Shown in pieces: positions 56,313-64,000 of a DNA stretch of 64,000 nucleotides (position 1 is its first letter; every line of letters starts with the position of its first letter). The translations under genes were made by a program, and so were the position numbers. The notes under the pieces were generated by a model. That model saw only the letters and a program-made list of their open reading frames with translations, was not told where the DNA came from and searched no databases. The stretch is from Galerina marginata (taxonomy: Eukaryota > Basidiomycota > Agaricomycetes > Agaricales > Galerinaceae), in NCBI GenBank assembly GCA_023014335.1, contig JAECYW010000004.1, forward strand, positions 3,968,001 through 4,032,000. Direction: 5' to 3'.

Positions 56313-57721
56313 GCTAGAATCGTTGTATGAGGTGAAGAATGGCAAGGAACAACTTCCCTTGATCAAAATGCCATTGACTTTAATAGCTGTCGCGGCAGTG
56401 GCATCCATATATACCCACTCCATTCATGCAGATTTGCACACGTACACTGTTAGTTCGAACCGCAGGAAGCCCCCATGGGAAACGAGGCTGGCCTGCTGGA
56501 CCTCAAGATTGCAAAAATACTCAACGGATGCTGGGAATTATTGCGAGCTTCCGTGCACCGCCTGACAGCGTGGATGAATCCTTGAACAGAGGTCGAGAAG
56601 ATCGGCGTTATAAATAAGCCAAAGGAATTGAAAAGGCTCACTGAAATGGGTCCAAAATGTCTGAACACGGCACTCGTTCCAGCGGGGTGGCTCAGATCAA
56701 ACCTGTCTTTCGTGATCATCCGAACGGGCAGCAAAACCAAAGTGCGCTCTAACGGGTCCCAAATTCTAATCAGTAGAGTTGACCAATAATAAAAGGTAAG
56801 TCAGTACTTGCCGACTGCAGCTCCTCGTGTTGCCGATAAATCATAGCCTGAAGGACCTTCGAAAGATGCTTACTATCTGCTGAGCCATAAGTAGATAAAA
56901 TGGATGCAATTTCCTGGGAGGCAAAAATTACTATAGGTCTGGAGAATTATAAGCTGGTGGGGCGCCAACGCACCGCAGAGTAGTTGGGATTTGGTATATC
57001 AATCATTGTGAATCTCCTGCGCGAATACACAATCATAAAGTTTGCGTAAAGCAAAGTATCATGTATATTTCCGGTACCTGCAGTTAATCGAAGGTGAAAG
57101 GTGGTGTTGAAGAAGATTCACGCTGTGCTTGGGGTTATAAAAAAAAATAGAGCTAAAGAAGAACGAACTTTAGGCTTTAGGATAGAGTTGTGGTCGCAGA
57201 TCACTGACGTGGATGTTGCTGACCTAATGGTGGTCATGACGCTTGGCCCGAGGCCCCGAGCCGCCCGAGATTAGATACGCGTTCAACACGACTCCAGGCA
57301 ACCTCTTCAACACGCTTTCTTAGACAATAAAATTTAAATTTTAAGATACTCTGCTGGTGGATATGCTTCAGTCCTGAGTGGATATGTTCTCGAAAAAAAT
57401 GAGAAATGGGCAACTCAGAAATACTCGCTCGCTATAAAAATTTACCAGTCGCACTATTTCAATCCTATTGCACTGATCCCATTATCTTGTATACAACATA
57501 AAATGTCACGCTCGAAGCTCAAATATAAGGCGTCTTTCGAGAATAATCCTCTTGAGTGTTATATTTTAATTCGTACGCTTGCAGTTTTTGCTTACAACTT
57601 TCTCGGTAAATTCAAATATCTGGAACCTCTCTCTCGGCTCTATTTCCCATCACTCTCCTTTCGAAATTCAGTGCGATATCTACCCTTGTGCTATTTTTTT
57701 GCCGAGTACAGCGGCCACGAA
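56313..57721. other. intergenic stretch between permease and P450
   Basis: About 1.4 kb. Frames at 56218-56565 and 56450-56740 show no domain. A TATAAAA-like string with following G-poor leader sits at 57430-57480; the frame 57503-57823 runs antisense into the P450 end and is not called. Confidence 0.4.
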
Positions 57722-59869
57722 CTACTGACTGACGGTCCCGATAATAAGTTCTTGCGACTTTGCGGATCGAGGTGTAATGGAGCATTCAAAAGGGAGTGGA
57801 TGGCTAGACCGAGCGTCATGTAGGACCATATTTAAACATTTAGCAAATGGTGGACAAACCTTATACCCCCGTCACTATATTGCACCTCAAGGGGGATATC
57901 ATTCCCGAAAATATCTTTCCTCTGTCCGATGTGGAATGTCTGGAGGACAGAAGCTATTACCAACCAAATCTGTAGCTGACTTGAGGTTCACGATGAATAA
58001 AAAAAATGCAAGACTAGAAACCGTTGAAGAAGCGAAGTATCGGCCGGGACAGATTCTATGAAGAATTGGTTTCAAATTGCGGGCATGCAAAAACAGAACC
58101 CTATCTCACCGTCGACCGAACCCAAAAGCATAGAGGTCACGTTCCTTCGTTAAATTGCCTTTCCTGTCAAAGAATCGATCTGGGTTGAATGTGTCGGGTT
58201 TATCGTACTTGCTTGAGTTGTGCGACATCTTCCTGAATGTGTCATAGGCATGGAAGGTAAGTGCCGTCACATCCGCTAAGACAGGACGCTGGTTTGTACC
58301 ATATATTAGTAATGACTATAGTGCCTGGATTCGGAGACGGTTGTAAGTAAAATAAATTCAGAAATTTATCCCTACATGCCTTTTGGTATATAGAAACCGT
58401 TGTAAAGATCTTCCCCAGAGGTGTAGTGAGGCACTCCGAGAGGGTTTACCGGCCTCCAACGTAAAACCTCCCTGTAAATCGCTTCAACGTAGGGCAGTGA
58501 ATTTCGATCACAGAACTCGACGAGCCGATCACAGCCAACAATTGAGTCTATTTCTAGCTGCGCTTTCTTCTGAACATTAGGACTAATGGCCATCGCGTAG
58601 AAAAAAGTACCGAGGACAGAAACGGTCTGTGGGGAAGTCAATGAAAGAGCACTTCGATAAAACAGGACTCACAGTGTCGGCACCTCCTGCACAATAAACT
58701 CGAGTAAATAGATGTTTAAAAAATACCAGAGTTATAAGTAGATGATCAACGTACCTACGTAACATGTCGCAGCAACTGCTTTTATAGCTTGTCTATCCTC
58801 CTCGGACAGAGAATTCGCAGAACGTTCCATCAATTTGGTCACCATACACCGCGGTGTAATTCCAGCTTCCTAAGCCACACAGTTAACCGATGATCTGAGC
58901 GCAACAACACAAGATGTGGAGGCTCGTACCAATCGTGCTTTTACGGAATTCATTGGCGCTTCTTGAATCTGATGAGTTAGAACCCTCGTTGAGTCTATAA
59001 ACTGCTTAAATCCGGTTCCAGGGACCCATGAAGGAATAAATCGAAGGGCGGGAAACACATTTGCTATGTTGGCGCCCGGAAGAACCGCTTCGGAGATCCT
59101 TTTGAGCGCTTCTTCTACAATGCGTATAAAGTAATCTCCCTTCGATTCTATATCATAATCATAAACAATCGACATGACCGTGGCCCCAGCGAGGCTATTG
59201 GCACAATTATTACGAAAAGTCGAAGAATATTGGAGACGACGTTACGTTCTACAATGTTCCATGAAATCTTCACCCGTATTAAGGACGCCGTGCAGCATGG
59301 CATGAACTTTTTTGACTTGAATCGGTTGATATGGGAGCAATGCTGCTGGTCTAAATGATTGTTGAAGCAGCCGGCGATGGATCCGCCATTCTGCACCGTA
59401 TGGTTTCATCGCCGTCGTAAAATCCCAACCCATTCTAAAAGTCTGTCATTTCGACGGCTTGCCAGGAAAAAAATTACTGCTTACAATTTAACCATCGGAA
59501 CCTGTGGGCGGTCAGAGTATATGTTGGTTCGCTTGCCAATGAGCTCAACCACATCCTCAATAGAGTTCAATACAATTACGTGTTGGTTGAAGATACGAAA
59601 ATGTGTTATGCTGCCTTTATTAAATGATCAGATACAGGTACAGAGATTGGCCACACTGATTTACCATATGTCTTTGCCCAGTCAGTGAAAGTAAGCCATG
59701 GTCTTGTCACAGGGACGTCGCTCAGGTTCCCAAGTATCAAATTCTTGGTGGGTGGACCGGGTGGATAGGAATATCTGCGAGAACTTTGCAATTGAAAGAA
59801 GATCCAACATACGAAGGCAAGTCCGAGAGAGATGACTGCAGAATGCATGGGGATGTCCAGGAAGCTCAT
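57722..59869 (-). CDS. cytochrome P450 monooxygenase
   Basis: Membrane-anchored heme monooxygenase. From the ATG at 59869: an N-terminal helix (AVISLGLAFVCWIFFQLQ), the hinge YPPGPPTKNLILGN, then RIHRRLLQQSFRP (helix C region), the K-helix ExxR in YVEAIYREVLRWRPV, a PERF-type TFNPDRFFD, and the heme loop FGFGRRICPGRYFA, whose Cys is complete only after removal of an intron between FGFGRR and ICPG. The C-terminus DIPLEVQYSDGG, HPLPFECSITPRSAK ends at TAG 57722. The AGADT stretch of helix I is interrupted by an intron (TCYVG..ADTV). About ten small exons are needed and I did not fix all borders. The style resembles agaricomycete P450s of secondary metabolism. It is divergent to the terpene synthase, so a terpene is a likely substrate. 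Confidence 0.85.
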
Positions 59870-60456
59870 ATCGACGATACAATCGAGCACTCAGATTGTG
59901 ATGGCGTTCTGGCAGTTCGCTTTATGAGGGAGGACGGACCAGGACGGACAGGAACGGCTGTCAGAGGTAGGGACCGGCATCGATGGAGTCGGATGGACCG
60001 CATATCCGTTCGGACCGTTCCCTGCCTTTATCAAGTTAGCGCCAAAGGCACTGCTCATCTGGCATTGGCTTAGTCTCCGAAGTCATCCGCCAGATGTATG
60101 TCAGACAGCAATGTGCTCATGAGTGCTATGCCTGCCATACAAGCCAGGAACATAGGCATGGTTCTCGGAGTCGGAAAAGAGACAATTGATAGAAAATCTG
60201 AATAGTCTACGTTAAACCGCTATCGGCGCAAGAGCCGACTCTGAACAAAACAATTAGAAATTGTTTTGTGGCTGATCTGGGCCGAGTACGAGACGAAAGT
60301 ACATACGAAAGGGCACCGAAATTTAGCAATATTCTAGGAAATACGTCCACAAGCTGTCCACAGTGGTTTACTGCCAACGATGTGACCTGAAACGCTCGCG
60401 AAAGGCCAACGAAGCTATATAATGGCCAGAGAACGCTTCGAGACTCGAGCCCTTCA
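59870..60456. promoter_or_regulatory. shared upstream region of P450 and terpene synthase
   Basis: The 587 bases between the two divergent start codons probably serve both promoters and could co-regulate the pair. A string of GGACGGACC/GGACGGAC-type repeats lies at 59930-60020. No known binding site could be assigned. Confidence 0.5.
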
Positions 60457-61723
60457 ATGGAAACATCTGTACCCATCCAGTATTTTATACCCGACTTCCT
60501 TGCCGACTTTCCATGGTCTCGCCAGCTTAATAAATACTACCGTGAGGTCGAAGCTGAGATCACGGCTTGGACAGACTCATACCACCTATTCGACGAAGAA
60601 AGCCTCAAGGCTGGCCACCACGTCTACTTCGGTAATTCTTTCATTTTCCTACACCGTTTGAAGGGATTAATCAAATTGTAGCACTGTTTGCTTCTCTTGC
60701 GTTTCCATTCCGCGACAAGGGTAGATTTCGTCCTTCTAAGGCGATGCCAATTGATGGTCGCTGAGCTTTTGCTTTGGTAGAGGTTCTCAGAATTATGAGC
60801 AACATTTTCGTAATTTTTTTTGTGATTGATGAGCTCAGCGACCGCGGTGATGGCGATGAAGCAATGAAGATCCACGATATCGTAATGGACGCTTTGAGAA
60901 ACCCGTACAAAGCGCGACCACAAGAGGAGCACAAGTTAGGTGAAATAACTCGCCAGTATGTTGATTTCCCTATATTTGAATTTATGTTGAATTAACGCAG
61001 ACAATCCTAGGTCGTGGGTGCAAGCCTTGGAGTACCTTTCTCCTGATGCCCCCTGCATCAAACGTTTTATCGACGGCTTCGAGAATTATACGACAGCAGT
61101 CGTCGCAGAAGCCAATGACCGAACCAACCGCCAATACAGGAACTTCGAGGAGTATCTTGTGCTGCGTCGAAATACCAGTGGGACGTTTCTCTCCTTTGTG
61201 GTCGTAGAATTTGGACTGGACATACCAGATGAAGTATACAACCATTCGCGAGTGCAAGGACTCCTTCAAAACGGTGCCGATCTGATCATTTTTGTCAATG
61301 TGCGTTGAGCTCCCGCCGAACCATTTATTGATTAGGATTAAAGGTCTTTTTCGATGACAGGACTTACTCTCGTACGCTAGAGAGAAAGTACAGAGTGGTG
61401 GGACTGTTTTTCACAACTCGATCGAGTTGCTGATGGTCGAGAAACAGCTGGAAATCCAAGCGGCTATCAACGATCTTGAACGCCGTGCTGCGGACGTCGT
61501 TTCCGCCTTCGTTGCTAATAGGGAAAACCTGCCTTCATGGGGAGAGGAAATTGACCGGAGGGTTGAAATTTACGTCGATGGCATCGCTTACTTTGTTCGT
61601 GCCAATGATGCTTGGAGCTTCGAAACTCTTCGGTATTTTGGAACAAAGGGCCCGGAAATTCAAAAAACAAGGCTTATTACGCTTTCTCCCCCGGGTTCAG
61701 TCGATACCTGTCCAGTTCTTTAG
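60457..61723 (+). CDS. class I sesquiterpene synthase
   Basis: Cyclises a prenyl diphosphate, most likely farnesyl diphosphate, in the cytosol. Five exons: 60457-60631, 60682-60720, 60781-60955, 61011-61299 and 61361-61723, giving 346 aa, the normal size for basidiomycete enzymes. The metal-binding acidic motif is DELSD at 88-92 (the D(D/E)xxD box) and the second motif NDLLSYARE at 226-234 matches (N/D)DxxSxxxE; it is formed only when the intron at 61300-61360 is removed. A conserved ETLRYFG lies near the C-terminus. All three are intact, so the enzyme should be active. A P450 is divergent upstream. A MITE sits 30 bp downstream of the stop. The product cannot be predicted. Confidence 0.9.
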
Positions 61724-61752
61724 GCTGTTGGAATACAAATTGAAATTGAGGA

Positions 61753-62031
61753 TACTGTACTATTTCGCTCAATTTGTCCAGGGGTGTGACCTGGGACACG
61801 GTGGACAAATTTGGATTTCGGCCAGTCAGCGTGGTGCAGGGGACACTGGCCGAAATTTCATCCAATTTAGTGTAGAATGCGGGGCGCTTGCGCCCCGCGG
61901 AGCGCCCGGAAGGTGATACTTCGCCCGAACAAGCGGCCAAAGCTTTTGTAACGCGGGACATGGACCGATTTCGTTCACGTCCACTGGGCCTGTGACGTAG
62001 GACTGGACGAACTGAGCGAAATAGTACAGTA
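61753..62031. mobile_element. Tc1/mariner-type MITE
   Basis: Terminal inverted repeats start CTGTACTATTTCGCTCA at 61755 and, on the other strand, at 62029, continuing imperfectly (ATTTGTCCAG versus GTTCGTCCAG). Both ends abut TA, the expected target duplication. Total size is 279 bp with the TAs. Inside is a GC palindrome GCGGGGCGCTTGCGCCCCGC at about 61880. No coding capacity. Confidence 0.7.
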
Positions 62032-62829
62032 CTTGACACTCGGCTCCTCTAATACGATGTGACGAGTGCAACCTGCAAAAGAACGTTGAGGAGAGGGAAA
62101 ATAATGATGGAAATAAGATACGCACAATATCAAAGGGTCCATGTTGACTCCTAGACACATAACCTATGCGGAATAAATCCAATTCTGAGATGCAGCGTAT
62201 GACACAGGGTACGAAGGAGTTAAATCAGACCAGGTATCTGCACCGAATAGCGAATCCGGAATGCGGAAACAGCACTGCACGGTGACACCAACTAAGCCGT
62301 TATACAAGCGAGCGCAGGGTCTTTAGGAAGTCCTGGAAATCAGCAGGGTCAGGTTAAAAGTGGAAGGAAGTCGGCGAGAGCAGCGGGAAATGCGGCCAAG
62401 AATTTAATGGCGAAAGGTAACGGAGATCGAGAGATAATTCTGTCCGACGTCTAAGTCCAAATGCAATATCACCGTCCAACAAAGCTTGAGTCGACAGTTC
62501 TGCGGAGTAATGGGTGCGCATTCCAACACCCAACCTTGAATCGCCAAGGAGGTTGATATGACACAGGGTGAAAATGAACGGAATTCCATTACCGAGTACC
62601 CATCTGACATTCAATTCGAAGCAGAAAGACTTGAATCTGGATTTTGCAAGACTAACAATTAAGAGCGTCACGTTTAACACTCAAAGACTTCCCGAAGACA
62701 ATTTCGTCCGACGTTCAACTCATAGCATCAATTCTACGAAGAACAAAGTGGAACGGTATTAGCTCACGTCATTCAATCAAATCGACAGGAAAACAGGCGA
62801 CACATACCCCCTCGTCCTCATAAAGAAAA
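62032..62829. other. gene-free stretch
   Basis: Frames at 62354-62680 (minus) and 62568-62762 (plus) show no domain. Confidence 0.4.
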
Positions 62830-63007
62830 GCATTCCTGCTGTCCTATGTGCTCGCCCGACTTGTGCAGGAACGCGACCTCTTATGAACCCACCCTGGGAT
62901 CCGTCTTATCGGAAAGGACGCGGAAACTCCCCTGTGACGACTTGTGGAAGAGGGTGAAGAGCTGGTCCAGCAGCTGGTTCCGCGACATGGGGCGAATGTG
63001 CGCTTGG
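62830..63007 (-). pseudogene. decayed TFIIF-beta winged-helix fragment
   Basis: The minus strand reads IRPMSRNQLLDQLFTLFHKS, then SFRVLSDKTDPRVGS, a TAA at 62883-62881, and in the same frame EVAFLHKSGEH. This order matches the winged-helix end of the TFIIF small subunit (RNQLLD.LF.LF, LR..T.QP, E(V/I)A.LH.SGE), with the segment before EVAFLH damaged. The exon seems to begin after CTATTAG (splice acceptor), so it may be a DNA copy with an intron rather than a retrocopy. The rest of the gene is not recognised nearby. Confidence 0.5.
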
Positions 63008-64000
63008 CTAATAGTATCAGTTTAGTTTCTGTGTAACGTCACAACGATCAGCTATGTAAGAGTTCCTGGATCAAAGAACAAAAAAAATACGCACAGAGAA
63101 TTTTCCAACCAAGTGGTCCTTGCATGAGTGTGTAGGCGGGCGTTCAAAGTCCGGTACTTGGTCGCTCGTCGACGGCCCTCTGGTTGTCGAAGTTGTCGTT
63201 ACCATTTCGTGCTCGAAGCAGCGCGGCTCTGGGCGAGTAGAGGCGCGTGACGTCGCACTTTCGAATATGGGCCAGCTATCCTTTTGGAATTGGGAGAACA
63301 CGGGGTATGGGATCACAGTGGGCGGGAAGGAAATCATGATGTCCGGCGGCTACGATTCTGTTCAGAGACGGACATCAAATTATACGTCGCCGAATCGCGG
63401 CTTCCCTGATAATTTAGTCTCCGATTCAATGCCAACTGTGGTCACAGTTTACTGTGCGCCTGACCCACCATCACTCCTCTTCTCGAATTTGTCTGTTTCC
63501 CGTTCAAACCTTTCAAAGTTCTATCTGTTCTATCTGGCTACGGAATTGAATTTTTCACAGCTCTTTGATTCTTATGGCTATACATATAAACTCTGTTGAC
63601 AAAAACGCGACAAAACCAATCCAAAAACCCGAACATAAACCAAAGTTACCAATCCCGATTTGTGGAGGAGCCAGAAAACGAAAGGAGCCCTTGGATGCAG
63701 AAAGCACGGGTGAAGTCGACGCACAGCCCTCCCCGACAAGTGGTCATACACTCATGCATCGCTCGGCCAGGGAAATGGGCGTGTCTGGGTCGTTAAGGTA
63801 AGTAATACTACTGCGTCTCTGCCCGCAGCTCGTCCTCGATACTGGTTGGTTGATGCCTGAGTATCAAGCCATATCAAGTCTCAACCGGAGATTCTGGACG
63901 GATCAACTATCGTCACGCATATCGTCTCGGTTCTCTTGCCTTCGAATAATGCCTGTCTGAATCGTTGGCTGACGAGTTGGATGTTCCGCCCGCTCTTCCT
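63008..64000. other. right end of window, unassigned frames
   Basis: The plus frames 63120-63599 and 63565-63801 are open but show no family. The second ends at GTTAAGGTAAGT, a good donor, so it could be a first exon of a gene continuing past the window; not enough is visible to call it. Confidence 0.35.

Noticed and set aside
57503..57823. 106-codon plus-strand frame
   Set aside because: Its end is antisense to the P450 C-terminal exon and it shows no domain.
59870..59890. P450 start at 59890
   Set aside because: The codon there is GTG; the ATG at 59869 begins the membrane anchor.
1..64000. tRNA genes, rRNA genes and CRISPR arrays
   Set aside because: I found no cloverleaf with A and B boxes, no rRNA-like stretch and no regular direct repeat array by eye; a covariance-model search was not possible.

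Overview
The window reads as nuclear DNA of an agaricomycete (mushroom-forming) basidiomycete. Genes are split by many short introns of about 45-65 bases with GT..AG borders (two GC..AG donors seen). The gene content is typical of that group: F-box proteins with leucine-rich tails, DUF6533 seven-helix proteins, an expanded family of single-pass membrane proteins with a paired ectodomain, a class I sesquiterpene synthase, a fungal P450 and indoleamine 2,3-dioxygenases. No sequence-wide search was possible, so all family names rest on motifs read by eye. Splice models were checked by reading frame, and for most genes the exon lengths sum to a multiple of three.

Layout. 0-5 kb: two tandem indoleamine 2,3-dioxygenase genes on the minus strand. 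5-15 kb: an F-box gene, a decayed F-box-like stretch, a MYND zinc-finger gene and a second F-box gene, all plus. 16-20 kb: two tandem copies of the paired-ectodomain membrane protein (here PEM1 and PEM2). 20-21.6 kb: a six-exon gene with a possible PD-(D/E)XK nuclease core. 22-26.6 kb: repeats, namely a 2.07 kb Mutator-like element with an 11 bp target duplication, then a 2,243 bp GC-rich element that recurs, inverted and apparently identical, at 49.2-51.5 kb. 27.8-31 kb: PEM3 and a phosphatidylserine-decarboxylase-like gene of the type that includes the tryptophan decarboxylase PsiD. 31.9-46 kb: a directly repeated segment carrying PEM4 plus a broken DUF6533 gene (copy 1) and PEM5 plus an apparently intact DUF6533 gene (copy 2), with an inverted repeat and a decayed relative of the 2.2 kb element between them. 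51.8-56.3 kb: a secreted Ala/His/Lys-rich coiled-coil protein and an amino-acid permease. 57.7-61.7 kb: a P450 and a terpene synthase transcribed divergently from about 590 bp of shared upstream DNA, which looks like a minimal terpene pathway. 61.7-64 kb: a small Tc1/mariner-type MITE and a decayed TFIIF-beta fragment.

Genes that may work together: terpene synthase with P450 (scaffold, then oxidation); PEM with DUF6533 (adjacent membrane proteins duplicated as a unit); and, more loosely, the two dioxygenases and the decarboxylase, which could compete for tryptophan although they lie 25 kb apart. The least explained parts are the PEM family with its conserved C-terminal PPxY tail, and the 2.2 kb element whose ends resemble a Helentron.
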